From positions 25,021,630 through 25,085,629 of the forward strand of contig CM043874.1 in assembly GCA_023846275.1 (NCBI GenBank): DNA of 64,000 nucleotides. The letters are read 5' to 3'. This DNA comes from Vanilla planifolia (lineage: Eukaryota > Streptophyta > Magnoliopsida > Asparagales > Orchidaceae). Under the pieces are notes generated by a model. That model saw nothing but the letters and a program-made list of their open reading frames with translations. It did not search any database and had not been told where the DNA came from. Shown in pieces: positions 35,937 through 47,484 of this stretch. Position 1 is the first letter of the stretch, and each line of letters begins with the position of its first letter. The position numbers were made by a program, and so were the translations under genes.

Positions 35937-36849
35937 TCACACGAAGCACGAAATCACCGTCGGCATAGCTCCCAGGATCATCTTGCAAACGACCGAGGCC
36001 TTCCGGGGTGTCTTCATCAACGGATCGATGAACCCATACTTCCTTCTCATAATCTCAACCCATAATCCCACTTCCCGCCCAAGGATGCGCTTACAATTCC
36101 CCATCTGCAAGGCCTGGTGCCAAATGCGAAGATCCCGCAGCTCGAGCCCGCCGGCCACCCTCGGCGTAGATACGCAATCCCAAGACGCATAGTGCAGCGT
36201 CTGAGCACTACTCGTACCGCCCCAGAGGAATTGTCTGATTCGGCGTTCAATTACAGCAATAGTTCCCGTCGGCACCAAACAGTGGCGCAGAATGTGGTTG
36301 GGGATAACACACAGAACTGAGGACGCCAACACAGCCCTGCCCGCAAGCGACAATACCCGTCCGCGTCAGCTGATCGCAGTATTATCAATTCTTTGGACGA
36401 GGGAACTCAGGTCCTCCTTAGTCAATCGGCGCGCAGTAATAGGAACCCCCAAATACACCAAGGATCGGCCAATTGCCATACCAAGTTTCCATGAAATTAT
36501 GCTGGACTTCTTCTTGCTGAAGCTATTGCTGAAATAGACATTTGACTTGGAAAAGTTGGCCTTCAATCCAGCGCTGTCCTCAAACGCCTGCAGAATGCGA
36601 CGGACAACGCACGCAGCCTCCCTGGAAGCCGGAGCAAAAATCAACACATCGTCCGTGAACAAGAGGTGGGAAACCCGCGGTGGAAACCCGCGGTGTATGC
36701 ATCCCCGGCCTAAACCCGAGCAGCTGCCGGGATTCATATTCCCGCATCATGTATGACAGGTATTCCATGGACATGATAGAGAAAGGGGGATAATGGGCAC
36801 CCCTGCCGAAGACCACGATGCGCCGACACCCAAGGAAGACGTGCTCCAT
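35937..36849 (-). pseudogene. LINE ORF2: RT C-terminal half and thumb, in shifted frames
   Basis: Three overlapping frames continue the reverse transcriptase after the frame break at about 36,800: IMSMEYLSYMMREYE (from about 36,775), then VSHLLFTDDVLIFAPASRE with the catalytic Asp pair (FTDD where FADD is usual), then YLGVPITARR. A stop near 36,366 separates this from the thumb (LAGRAVLASSVLCVIPNHI, IRQFLWGG). Together they account for the missing part of RT between the two large frames. Confidence 0.85.
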
Positions 36850-38842
36850 TAATGAGTACAGCGTACCTAGGACCAGAAATACATGCAGTAATCCAGTTAC
36901 ACCAAGTAACAGGGAATTGCATAGCCTTCATAGTTTCGAGCAAAAAATCCCAGCGAACCCTGTCATAGGCCTGCTCCATGTCGACTTTCACTGCCATAAG
37001 GTCGGAGGCAGCGGTACAGGATCGCATTCTCGCTACCATCTCCTGGGCAATATTTATGTTATCCGATATGCTCCTCCCCAGGACAAAGGCCGCCTGTTCC
37101 TGAGACACAAGACTAGGCAACAGCGATTTCAGCCTGCCAACAAGAATTCGAGCCACCAATTTATAGATTGTGTTACACAAACTGATCGGCCGGAAGTGCT
37201 CCGGCCGGCAAGCACCTTGCTTCTTCGGGATAAGAACAACAAGAGTGTCCTTCCAACTCTCCGGCATTCTACACTCCTCAAAGAATGCCAAAACAGCCTT
37301 GATGATGTCCCGCTGCGTGACTTTCCAATATCCATTGACGAAATCCATTGTAATACCGTCGATGCCCGGGGCGCGATTCCTTTTAATTCCCCGCATAGCC
37401 ACCAAAATTTCGTCTTCCGTCACCCTCCGGCAAAGGCCAGAACCAGCCTCCTCACTGACGAAACCCGAAAGCGGGGAAATTGGAGGCAATGGCGCCAGGT
37501 TGCTATCGCCCCATTTCCGTTCAAAAAACTCGAAGACAAGCCGCCTAATGTTGTCGGGAGAGTCCACAATGTTACCGTCTACGTCCCGCAAGAATGTAAT
37601 GCGATTCTCCCTTTTACGAGCCGATGCCGCAATGTGAAAAAACTTCGAATTACAATCCCCAAGCTGCGCCCAATGCACCTTAGCGCATTGCCACCACCAC
37701 TGTTCCTCGTGAGCACACCCCCGGTGAAAGGCAACAACCAAATCACCAAGCCGCTTGTGGTCCTCCTCCGACAGACCATCGCTAGACTCCCTATTTTGGA
37801 GCTCGTCAATGTCCCGCTCCAGCACCTTGTTTCGATCAATAATATTCCCCACCTCCTCACGGCTCCATCTGCGCAGCGCCCACATCGACCGCTGAAATTT
37901 TGTCATCACAATCTCCATACTGTCGCCCTTAACAGTCATCCTCCAAGCCTTTTCCACCACCTGGAACGATTGAGGGAAGTCTAGCCACATGCTGTCGAAC
38001 AGTAGCCTGCTGGAATACTGCCACTGATCTCCACCTCCCACCCTAATCAACAATGGACAATGATCCGAACCCAGCCTACTGAGGTGATGGACCAAACAAT
38101 TAGGAAATGCAAGCAGCCCCGCCGAGTTCATAAGAGCCCGGTCCAGGCGTTCAAGGATGCGCGCACCCCCCTGCTTCCCATTGCTCCAAGTAAACCTGTT
38201 GCCGGAAAACCCCAAATCCACAAGTTGAAGCTCCTGCATAAGATCCGCAAAGTCCTGCTGGTCCTTGCCATAAAAGAAACGCCGACCCCCCCGCTTTTCC
38301 TCCGGTGCCAAGATCAAATTAAAGTCTCCAGCAACAAGCAAAGGCTTATTGCCGCCGCAGGAATTTCGGACATCCTCCCAAATGATCCGCCGTCTGTGAT
38401 GACACTTCGGGCCGTAAACAAAGTAGCAAGTCATCCTGCCATCATGTGAAGTTTTGATTGTGCAAGCCATAGTATGAGATGAAGCGCCAGTGACCATAAG
38501 GTCCACATCCTTCCTCCACAGAATCAGAAATCCAGCAGATAGTCCCTCTGAGGGGTGTGCTTCAAAGTCCCATCCTCCCCCAAGCAGCCAATTTGCATCT
38601 TGTCTAGAGAACCCCACAGCCTTCGTCTCCATTAACGCCACAACAGCAACATTCCTTTCACGGATCAACCTGCGCAAATAGCCCCTAGACTTCTTCTTCT
38701 TGACGCCTCTTATATTCCACACAATAATGTTCATTGATAATGTCATCAGAAAGCCCTTAGCCATGCAACTGCATCTTCCCGAACCTCCGCCACCCACCAG
38801 AGATGGTCGCTGCGCCCCACGAAGCGCAGCCGTGATCCACAT
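36734..38842 (-). CDS. LINE ORF2: endonuclease and reverse transcriptase (frameshifted)
   Basis: A frame of 702 codons. The probable real start is Met37 (38,734), directly before the endonuclease (MNIIVWNIRG). Endonuclease residues seen: the WNIRG Asn, the METK Glu, GDFN, and the SDHCP His, which would nick the target DNA. RT follows: APGIDGI, VLIPKKQG, FRPISLCNTIYKLVARIL, AAFVLGRSISDNI, KVDMEQAYDRVRWDF with the first catalytic Asp, and RGLRQGCPLSPFLY. Just after this motif the frame is lost; RT resumes in another frame from about 36,775. A 388-codon frame on the opposite strand is a shadow. Confidence 0.92.
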   Translation of the reverse strand: MWITAALRGAQRPSLVGGGGSGRCSCMAKGFLMTLSMNIIVWNIRGVKKKKSRGYLRRLIRERNVAVVALMETKAVGFSRQDANWLLGGGWDFEAHPSEGLSAGFLILWRKDVDLMVTGASSHTMACTIKTSHDGRMTCYFVYGPKCHHRRRIIWEDVRNSCGGNKPLLVAGDFNLILAPEEKRGGRRFFYGKDQQDFADLMQELQLVDLGFSGNRFTWSNGKQGGARILERLDRALMNSAGLLAFPNCLVHHLSRLGSDHCPLLIRVGGGDQWQYSSRLLFDSMWLDFPQSFQVVEKAWRMTVKGDSMEIVMTKFQRSMWALRRWSREEVGNIIDRNKVLERDIDELQNRESSDGLSEEDHKRLGDLVVAFHRGCAHEEQWWWQCAKVHWAQLGDCNSKFFHIAASARKRENRITFLRDVDGNIVDSPDNIRRLVFEFFERKWGDSNLAPLPPISPLSGFVSEEAGSGLCRRVTEDEILVAMRGIKRNRAPGIDGITMDFVNGYWKVTQRDIIKAVLAFFEECRMPESWKDTLVVLIPKKQGACRPEHFRPISLCNTIYKLVARILVGRLKSLLPSLVSQEQAAFVLGRSISDNINIAQEMVARMRSCTAASDLMAVKVDMEQAYDRVRWDFLLETMKAMQFPVTWCNWITACISGPRYAVLINGARLPWVSAHRGLRQGCPLSPFLYHVHGIPVIHDAGI

Positions 38843-38844
38843 TC

Positions 38845-40299
38845 TTAAGCCGCATTGCCACCCACACCAGTGGGCGGCTCCTTCTCCCGAGCCGTCATTG
38901 ACCCTAGCAACTTCCCCTTAACTCCGCCCCCCCGAGCTTCCCGCTCCGCACCTTCCGCCCCCAAGCTCCGATCACCGGAATCCGCCAAGTGTTGAGCACG
39001 ACTCCTGGATGGTGAGCCCCGCCTTGATCTGCTCCTCCCGCGTTCCCTCGAGGGACGACTCACCCCCCTGGATGAGCCGGCGTGCACCCTCCCACGAGTT
39101 CTTTGAACGTCATTCCTGGGTCCATGGCTAGCCGTGGCCGCCGGACCCCTACGAGCATCGACACCCGTTTTCCTCCGTCTGTGTTGAACTAGCATCCAAG
39201 GCCCTAGTCCATGCGCTTCTTCCGTAACCTCGGTAAGGACCTCTCCTCCCTTCCTCTGATCCCCGTTCGCCCTCATTCCAGAGCATTCACCATGTCCAGG
39301 CTGAGTCACCTCCTTCGTAAGCTGCACATTGCATTGCCTTGCAAGATGCCCCACGCGACCGCACGAGAAACAAATCCTCGGCAATCCCTCATATTCGAAA
39401 CTTTGGTAGATTCTCCCATAGTCCCCTTTTAGCCAAACACCCGGCTTCAAGGGTTTCGAAAGGTCTGTACGAATACAGACCCGAGCATAGGACGATCTCT
39501 CCATTGCCGCCGTCCACCCATCGAGAAGGAACAGATCACCTATAGCCTTTGCAATACGCAAGATATTGTCCGTATCCCAGTAAATCAGGGGCAAGCCGGG
39601 GAATCGCACCCAAATCGGCGCGCACATCGCGTGGGAGTCGCCGGGAGTGAATTCATGCGACCAAACATCCAAGCCCATGGCTTGGCCGGCAATTTGCCAC
39701 GGCCCCCCGAGCCACACATCATTTCGTGCCTCCTTCGATTCGAAATGTAAGCAGAAGCAATTCGAAGACATATCAAACATTCTAAAATTCTTATGGTGGC
39801 CCCAACATTTGAGCAACACTCTGGCGATCATCGGAAAAGGCAGCGTGTTCCCGAATATACGACCCACCAGGTCATATTTGTGAAAATCAATTCGCCGTTG
39901 ACAAGCTTCGGAAGAGACGAGGACTTCACCATCCTCCGCCATATCCGGAATAGCAGCAGCACGTTCCTTAACATTAACATTAGCCGGCCGCATGAAAGAG
40001 TTCACCAAGTTGCCATTCTGGATATTGCGGGCTGTCAAAACCTCTCTAAAGCTAGCCTTAGCATGCAAGTGTTCCGCACCCCACTGCATCTCCGCTTCTC
40101 CGGTGATATTGTTCTCCTCCGCGACCCCAGCTCTCGTCACCCTGTCATCGACCTCCCGTGTAGCGCCATCAGGGTGTGGAAGACCCCCGTCAAGTGGCTG
40201 TCCCTCTTCAGACGATGATGAAACACACTCCCTCACCGGGGAGTTACTTGCAGTGGTCCTTGCATGCCGGCTGCTCCTTCGTAGTGTACTTCCCGCCAT
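38845..40299 (-). CDS. LINE ORF1: DUF4283 and CCHC zinc-knuckle RNA-binding protein
   Basis: 484 codons, intact. An N-terminal Ser/Gly-rich region (1-125) precedes a DUF4283-type domain (about 135-270: RIDFHKYDLVGRIFG, FCLHFESKEARNDVWLGGPW, PIWVRFPGLPLIYW), then a zinc knuckle at residues 310-323 (CFSCGRVGHLARQC) and an Arg/Ser-rich basic tail. This is the gag-like ORF1 protein that coats LINE RNA. The start is the first ATG after the leader, and ORF2's likely start lies 111 bases beyond the ORF1 end. That ORF1 is open while ORF2 is broken suggests a fairly recent insertion. Confidence 0.92.
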   Translation of the reverse strand: MAGSTLRRSSRHARTTASNSPVRECVSSSSEEGQPLDGGLPHPDGATREVDDRVTRAGVAEENNITGEAEMQWGAEHLHAKASFREVLTARNIQNGNLVNSFMRPANVNVKERAAAIPDMAEDGEVLVSSEACQRRIDFHKYDLVGRIFGNTLPFPMIARVLLKCWGHHKNFRMFDMSSNCFCLHFESKEARNDVWLGGPWQIAGQAMGLDVWSHEFTPGDSHAMCAPIWVRFPGLPLIYWDTDNILRIAKAIGDLFLLDGWTAAMERSSYARVCIRTDLSKPLKPGVWLKGDYGRIYQSFEYEGLPRICFSCGRVGHLARQCNVQLTKEVTQPGHGECSGMRANGDQRKGGEVLTEVTEEAHGLGPWMLVQHRRRKTGVDARRGPAATASHGPRNDVQRTRGRVHAGSSRGVSRPSRERGRSRSRRGSPSRSRAQHLADSGDRSLGAEGAEREARGGGVKGKLLGSMTAREKEPPTGVGGNAA

Positions 40300-40649
40300 C
40301 GAACGTCAAATTAGGGCTGTAGGGTCCTTGGCGCGACGACCAGGACGAAGGTTCAGATATCCCGTAGGATCTTGAGCCGATTTATCGTGTCCCAGCACAC
40401 CCCGCGTGACCAGAATTCAAATTCAAACTCAAACGAACCCGGTCCACGTGCAGCTGACCGAAGACCGTCTCCACGACAAAGCAGCTCGCCTCCGCACCCG
40501 GCCACGCGATGAAGCCGATATCAGGCCCACCCCGCGGCCCCGCAATCTCCGCCTCCGCCTACGCCTCCGGTACCTTCACAAGATTGGGCTGCACCTCGAG
40601 TCTAGCTTTCCAAACCCCTCCGCCTGCATCAATGGGTGAGGCGTAACTG

Positions 40650-40765
40650 AAGGTTGAAATGCATCATCTTGCTCATAGTAGTGAGAGAGATCTCTAATGA
40701 GATACTTGATCTAACAATACCTCTTATTATGGAACCATCTTATCTAGCTTTCGTGATGTTTTTTA
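40650..40765 (+). pseudogene. Possible continuation of the Ty3 relic after the LINE
   Basis: Between the LINE 5' end and the copia LTR, one plus frame reads LIVVREISNEILDL then PLIMEPSYLAF. This resembles the linker between protease and RT in Ty3 elements (an ALVVKE-like start followed by a EPLL-like segment). It fits the interrupted TNGIVI at 34,497, but the match is short. Confidence 0.4.
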
Positions 40766-42818
40766 TGTGAATCGTGTGAAGTTTAATGCATAAAAGGGAA
40801 TGGGTGAATTGTGTTTTTAGCAAAACCTTTTGATTTCAAAAAATATTTTTAATTAAAGAAAAGTTTTTATGCTTAATAATAAAAATTTGTTTTTAAAAAG
40901 ATTGTTCAAAAAAATTTAAAAAAATCACAAAAATAAAAAGTAAGGAACCAAAATTTTTTAGATGGTTTAGCTAAAACTCGTGCTTACATCTATCCCTAAT
41001 CACCGATTAGACTTTCATTAATCACTCTTTGTTGAAGTTGATAGGAGTAAAATAAGTACAAACTGGTGCTCTAATAAGATACAAAAAATCATAAGAAATT
41101 TAATTACAAAAACAAAAGATGAAATCTTTACAAAGATTGGTGTATATAAAGTTTTTATACCCTTGAATCCTTAAGCAATGATAGCATAACAAACTATTAA
41201 TATAGATGTTATTTGAATGATGTAAAGTGCTTATAGAAGAGAGTAGTAGAAATAAGAAATGAAACCTATGACTCCTACAAGCATGTTGTGAAAAATAAAA
41301 CTCTCAATTTTGGAGTTCCTTCAATTATTTTTTTAGCTTTATAAGTTGATTCATTAATCTTAAATATTATTAAGTAATTTTTATTTATAATTTAAACAAA
41401 AATATGTTAAAATAACTCTTCAAATGACTAAAAATTATCTTTCTCAAGAGATAACAGTTGTAGGAAATGAAAAGGGGAAGGCATAGAGTAGTTACCATTT
41501 GAATTAAGAGGACAAAAAATGTGTTGTTCAATCAAAACCTTTGTTAATGGGTTCATATCTAACCTCAATAGGATTTGATTTGAATCATTAGATCTCATAT
41601 GTTAGATGGAGGATAATGATGCACAATATTACTATTAACAAAGGTTGAACAAATCACAGTTATTTGATCATGCTTTTTGGATGAATGACTAGATGAAATA
41701 TACTATTCACAAATGTGAAGAAAATCTTAGTTATTCAATCACTTGTCAAATGCATGGTAAGTTAGATTCTACTATTCAAAAAGTTGGACGCAATCTCTAC
41801 TGTTCAATCACGAAATGCACGAATGAATGACACTGATTCGCTCCCTCCCAGTTGGTTGCAAATATGCATTATTTTTTAGTTCAACATTGCAAAATTACAT
41901 ATAGTTTATTGTAAATCTTAGTTTCTCTATGCTATTAAGTTAGCTTAATGGGGTTGGTTACCCTTTGATGCTCTTCGGAAGTTATGACTCAAGTCACCTA
42001 CGTACATATATACACATGTTTGATTTAACTCGTTCAAATTACTTTATAATTTCAAGTCAAACTTGACTCAATATGCCCAAGCTAAGTTTAGGAGCGGTGC
42101 TTTGATTGATTTAACTGAAACTACTACATAAATGTGCCCTAATCGAGACTCAGGTCTGTCCTAACTCAATCTCAACTAGTCTACTAACCCACGACTCCCA
42201 AAGCCTAGTGCCCAACACTTTGGGCCACTTAGCTCGAGCCTTGTGGGCTTGGTCGAGGAGTGTGTGCTTAGGCCAAATTTTTTTAAATTTATATTAAAAT
42301 ATTTTTGTACAAGATTTTAAAATTAAAATAGCTTAATTTTGATATCAAATGTAACCTAATATATCATTGAAACCAACAAAAAAAATGGATGAACAATGAT
42401 TATGATCTTAGATGCCACTATTACAAAGAAAAAAAGCATTTATATGCTAACCATATAGATGTTTAAGAGTATAATTCTTTATAGATTAGCCACTCCACAA
42501 AGAGCTTGATCATTGGCTCTAAAATCAACAAGTTTGACCTTTATTCTCTATCAAATTCAGATATTATAGTCCTTGCTTTATTGTATCCAAACTATTACAA
42601 TAATTCTTTAAGATTGAACTAAAATAACATTAAGCTTATTAAGATATTAATAAAATTTAGCTTAGTTTTGTGATCATCATATTAAAGGGTATAAAACTCT
42701 TCTTTTTTATCATAAAAAAAATCAATGCTAGAATTAAAGGTATAATATTAAAGAAAATATAATATAAATTAATTAATATTTATGAAAATAATAAATATTA
42801 TAATACAATATTTAACAT
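40766..42818 (-). repeat. Downstream (3') LTR of the copia element
   Basis: Left end TGTGAATCGTG matches the left end of the other LTR at 47,485. The right end is placed at ...TTTAACA before CTCTCCC-type tracts (polypurine on the minus strand), which repeat several times to 42,880. The right boundary is approximate. Confidence 0.7.
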
Positions 42819-42879
42819 TGTAGCTCTCCCTAATTAATAGATTATACTCTCCCTAAATTTTAACGTTTCCTCTCTCTAA

Positions 42880-44400
42880 ATTCTAACACTTAGTTCTTAT
42901 TTTTGTAATCATTCGAATGAGTTAATTATACCTAAGTTTACTCTAAATTTATGAAAAACTTTAATAGTTAATGACTTGGTAAAAATATCAGCTATTCGGT
43001 AGAAGATGGAACAAATAATAGTTGAATATCTTTCTTCTACTTATAATCTATAATAAAGTGATATTTTAATTATAAGTGTTTAGTTCTTAAGTATTGATTA
43101 AGATCTTTAAATAAATAAATTATACTTGAATTATCACAAAATATTAGAGTTTGAGTAAATTCTAAGTCATAATCTAAAAATTATTTAATATAGAACTTGA
43201 GCAACACGACTATATGCAGTAATGTACTCAATCTTTGTTGTTGATAATGTCAAATAATTTTTTTATTAACCCAAGAAATTATTGAGCACCAATTAATTGG
43301 CACATACAAGAGGTCTTTTTCTATGAGAGTCAACATTTGTATAAGTTATTAAATTAAATCCAAACTCATATATATAGTATCATAAACTTAAAGTCTTAAT
43401 GTCTATAAGATACTTAAAGATATGCTTGATTTCTTAGGATTAGCCTAAAACTTTGTTTACAAATTTATATTAAACATAATATCAAGCCTGCTTGTACTAA
43501 ACCACAAAAATGATATAATCGTTCCCTAAATAATTTTGTGTCAACAAGCTTTCCAACTTCATATTTATCTATGATAATGCTTGTATTAGTGAAAACTTTC
43601 TTTATTTCATGTTCTTATAACCAAATTTTTTTTAATAGGGTTTGAGAAATAAAGATTTCATCACTTGTTTGCTTAACCTGAAGTCTTAAAAAGAAGATTA
43701 ATTATCTCATCATACTCATTTCAAACTCATTCTTTAGTAAATTAAAAAATTTCATGCATATCTTTATTAGAAGCTTAAAAAATTATGTCATCCACATATA
43801 CTTGATATACTAGTTTACATTCAACTAATTTTTAAAGAAATAAGGTTTTATCTACCTTTCCCCTACAAAATCTATTTAAAATAAGAAAAATGCATAACCT
43901 TTTATTATCGAGTTTTTGAAGCTTGTTTCAAACCATAAAGAGTCTTCTTAAGTTTGTATACATGATCTATTGTCATATATCTCAAATTATGAGAGTTATT
44001 TAACATACATATTTTTATTTATGTATCTATTCAAAAATATACTGTTAACATCAATTTGGTATAATCTAAAATATTTGTGTCATGTATAAGTAAGATCTTA
44101 ATTGTCTTAAGTCTTGTCATAAGGGCAAATGTTTCATCCACATTTACTCCAACCTAATGCTAGTATTTGGCTACTAATCTAGTTTTATTCTTAATAACTT
44201 CTTCATTTTATTTAACTTACTTTTGAAAACCCATTTTGTACCAATGATCATTTTATCATTTGGCCTATGTACAAGATCTACTTCATTCATTACAATAATC
44301 TATGGCTCATCTTCAAAAGCATCTTTTATAAAACTTGGTTCAAAGTTTGATAAAATACTACATGATTAAAAGAGCTTTTAGTTTTAAGTTTATCTTTTAC
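42880..44400 (-). pseudogene. Copia reverse transcriptase and RNase H relic
   Basis: Minus strand: YQVYVDDIIF at 43,810-43,781 is the RT catalytic motif with both Asp residues retained, and LSTTKIEYITA at about 43,250-43,205 is the copia RNase H motif. Surrounding frames are broken by stops. Confidence 0.8.
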
Positions 44401-45300
44401 ATCTCTAATGATCAATTCATCAGGATGACCTTTAGAATATTTTAATTTCTTTTCAATCTGATTTTCATTTATTGATTCACTAGCTTCAACTATATACTTT
44501 AATTTTTCTTTTCCAAGACTTAAATCTTCTAATTCATCAAGTTGATATATTTAATAATGATTATTAGATGTTTCAACAAGATATTTGTCAAACTTAACAT
44601 GAATTGTCTCTTCTACAACAAGTGTTCTAATGTTATATATTTTAAATATTCTACTAATATATGAGTATCTTTGAAAGATTTTTTTATTAAATTTGGCATC
44701 AAACTTATTTAAATCTTTTTTTCATTATTTAAAATAAAACATTTACATCCAAACATATGAAAAATAGGATATCTTAAGTTTCTTATCATAAAATAACTCA
44801 AAAAAAAGAAATATCTAGTAAAAGCTTATATTATTCTATTAAACACATAACAAATAATATTAATTATTTCAACTTAAAAAATTTGAGAACATTATTTATT
44901 AAGCATACACCTTACACCATCTAACAAGATTCTATTTTTTCTCTCATCTACATCATTTTGTTGAAGAGTCTTGATAAAGAAAAAGTATGCAACACTCCAT
45001 CTTTGCTACAAAAATCATTAGATAATTCATTCTTAAATTCTTTTTCTATTATCACACTTAATGAAGACTAACCTAATTTCATGCTTCTTTTCAATCCTAG
45101 AAATTAATATATTTCACTTTTATTTATAACAAAAAGAACCCATATAAACTTAATAAAATCATCTACAACTATCAACCCATATTTGTTTTTTTCTAGATTC
45201 TTTGGATAAATAGGACCAAATAGATCTAGATGAATAAGTTTTAATAATTTCTTAGTGGTAATATCCTTAAGTGATTTAAAACTCTATTTGGTATACTTTC
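44400..45300 (-). pseudogene. Copia integrase relic
   Basis: Minus strand KLIHLDLFGPIYPKN at about 45,243-45,195 is the conserved HLDLFGP motif at the start of the integrase core, followed by VVDDF and FVINKSE pieces. Stops and frameshifts disrupt the rest. Confidence 0.8.
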
Positions 45301-45304
45301 TTAA

Positions 45305-45775
45305 CTAGTACGAACCACATAATTGATCACTTGACCAACTAAGATTTGGTAAACCTCTAATTAAGTTAAATTTTATAAGCTTCTTAAAAGAAAACTTTCT
45401 TAAGTGATAAAATCTTATGTCATAATGTAGAATTACTATCATGTGAGGTAAGATATTCCAGTATACTATTCTTAATAATGTGCAAGAATAAAATATGGGT
45501 ATTATCTTTTCTATATCCTCTGATAAGAAGAATATTATTTTGACTAATGAGTATTCATTTTTATTAAATAAAATATAAGAATTAGAATCAGATAATCGAT
45601 TAATACCAATAAGATTGTATCTTAAATCTTGTATAAGAAGGGATATTTTTATAGAAGTGTGTGAGTTTCCCATAATTCTAATTCCAATCACCTTCTTCTT
45701 AGAGTTGTTGCCAAAAGTAACTATATCTCTATCATAAGACTTTAAGTGAATGAATAAAAATACATCTCCAATCAT
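45305..45775 (-). pseudogene. Copia protease end and pre-integrase zinc region
   Basis: An open frame of 156 codons: DIVTFGNNSKKKVIGI, then LLIQDLRYNLIGINRL and LIRGLPNLSWSSDQLC. These correspond to the region between the copia protease and integrase (pre-integrase domain ending in a zinc motif). The protease active site lies outside the frame and was not found. It leads directly to the integrase motif downstream. Confidence 0.8.
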
Positions 45776-46479
45776 TTATCTTGAGCATCTATTATCTAAA
45801 TATCACATATGTTTCTTGATTTTTAAAGAAAGGCATGCTTATAAAATAATTTAAACATTAGATTTGGGTACTCAAACCTTTTTAGATCCACTTAACTTGA
45901 TCAATATTTGAATTATTACAAAATTTTTAAAACTTATAATAAGAAGAAATATGCATATTTCTCATGCAATAATTACAAAAAATAATTAATGCAAAAGAGT
46001 ATGTAATATTTCTAACATGACCATCCTTAAAAAAAGAAGTCCTATAATGAGCATATAAACTTTTCAATTCATTTAATTCTTTAATTAAGCATGTATTTTT
46101 GATAATAAGAGAGGTTTTTTTTATCTCTTTTAATCTTAATCTTATGCAAATAATTAGAATTCAACTTATTTAAATATTCACACAAACTTAGATAATTTTC
46201 ATACTCTTCTTTTAGTTTAAGATATTTGAAAGATAATTTCTTGTACTTGGTGTACACATGAATACATTATTCTTTATAATCACCTATAAAAGAAGATAAA
46301 GAAGAGGAGAAAGATGAACATATCTCATTATTTGATATTACAATTAGAATACTATCATTTGTCACAAGACAAATCAAGCTCTTCTTATCTTCATCACTAT
46401 AAGAAGAGCTATTTGAATCATTTCATAAGATCTTCATAGATTGCTTCTTTTTCTTCTTTTGTTTTTGAAATTTCTCAAC

Positions 46480-47108
46480 TCTCTTCTTGTAGTGGAAGCA
46501 ATTTAGCCTTATATACCTAGGTAGTTTGCATTCATAATAAATTATTTTTTCATAAGAAATAATTTTTGACTTCTATTTCTTATTATTTTCATATCTTTTA
46601 CCTATATGTTTTTTATATATAATCAACATAGACTTTTAGGAATAAGAGTTACCTCACTTGAGATGAAAAAAATATGACTTTGTGAAAGAATCGACTACGA
46701 AAGCTATTGTTTCTTTCTTCTTTTTTCTTTTCTTTTTAAGTCATAAGTTCTTCATTCTTTCTCTTTGTAGCTCAATTTTATTTGTTAAAAGCTCACTCAA
46801 TAGCTCATTTAGTGATATAGTAAAAATATTTTTTACTGTTTTCAAAGTCATCACCAAAATATAATATTATTGAGAAAGTACTCGAAGAATTTTCCTCACT
46901 TATTTACTAATTAAAAACTCATTGCCAATGTTAGATAAACTATAACAATATTTGTAAATTTTGTAAACATGGCTTTAATGCCCTCATCCATAGTCATACA
47001 AAATAATTTATATTCATGAATAAGAATGTTGATTTTTTTCTCCTTAACTTGAGAAGTATCCTTATAGGTAATTTTAAGTTTTGACCAAATCTCATGTGGC
47101 ATTTTCAA
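46480..47108 (-). pseudogene. Copia gag relic with zinc knuckle
   Basis: 47,108-46,911 reads PHEIWSKLKITYKDTSQVKE, then INILIHEYKLFCMTMDEGIK and MFTKFTNIV, the UBN2-type gag of plant copia elements. A decayed CCHC knuckle follows at about 46,540-46,490 (YECKLPRYIRLNC, His position lost). It lies first after the primer site, as expected. Confidence 0.82.
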
Positions 47109-47460
47109 GTTAATGATTTGATTATATTTGAAAGTACATAAACTAAAACATAGAATATTAATGATCTAAGAATTAAGTTGAACTCTATGTTCTTCTCAAG
47201 AGTGAGTTCAATTAATGGTTTTCTTACTTTTTCACTACCAACAAACTTAGTTGAAAAATCAAATGGATATTTAACAATATTTCAAATTTCAAATTAATAG
47301 ATTCTAATAATAAACACATTATGTTTTTCTAGTGAAGATAAAATACAACTTTGAACAAATGTGGTTATTGTAACGATGCTCCCTCGCAAAATATTGCATT
47401 GTCATTAACACATGGAAGAGCCATAAGGATCTTGTTTTAGAAATTTTTTTCTTTTGATAG

Positions 47461-47480
47461 AAACCTTGCTTTGATATCTC
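47461..47480 (-). other. Degenerate primer binding site of the copia element
   Basis: Minus strand GATATCAAAGCAAGG, next to the inner end of the upstream LTR, matches the common TGGTATCAGAGC pattern for initiator Met-tRNA with several substitutions. Confidence 0.65.
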
Positions 47481-47484
47481 ATGA

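Larger units (their letters stand above)
34498..40640 (-). mobile_element. LINE (plant L1 type with RNase H), nearly full length
   Basis: A minus-strand non-LTR retrotransposon ending at its 3' side in a poly-A tail (T-run at 34,498-34,510). Order: 5' leader (40,300-40,640), ORF1 with DUF4283 and a zinc knuckle, ORF2 with apurinic-type endonuclease, reverse transcriptase, zf-RVT and RNase H. ORF2 is broken by at least two frameshifts and two stops, so this copy is inactive. It is markedly GC-richer than the flanking DNA. It inserted into the plus-strand Ty3 relic: 34,480-34,497 reads TNGIVI of protease, and a possible continuation (VVREISNEI) resumes after 40,650. No convincing target duplication was found; the 5' boundary is approximate. 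Confidence 0.92.

Noticed and set aside
35115-36320. Several 80-160 codon plus-strand frames
   Set aside because: Shadows of the LINE RNase H, zf-RVT and RT frames on the minus strand.
36818-37984. 388-codon open frame on the plus strand
   Set aside because: It is antisense to the LINE endonuclease/RT frame, and its Pro/His/Arg-rich composition is what a GC-rich coding strand gives in reverse. No domain.
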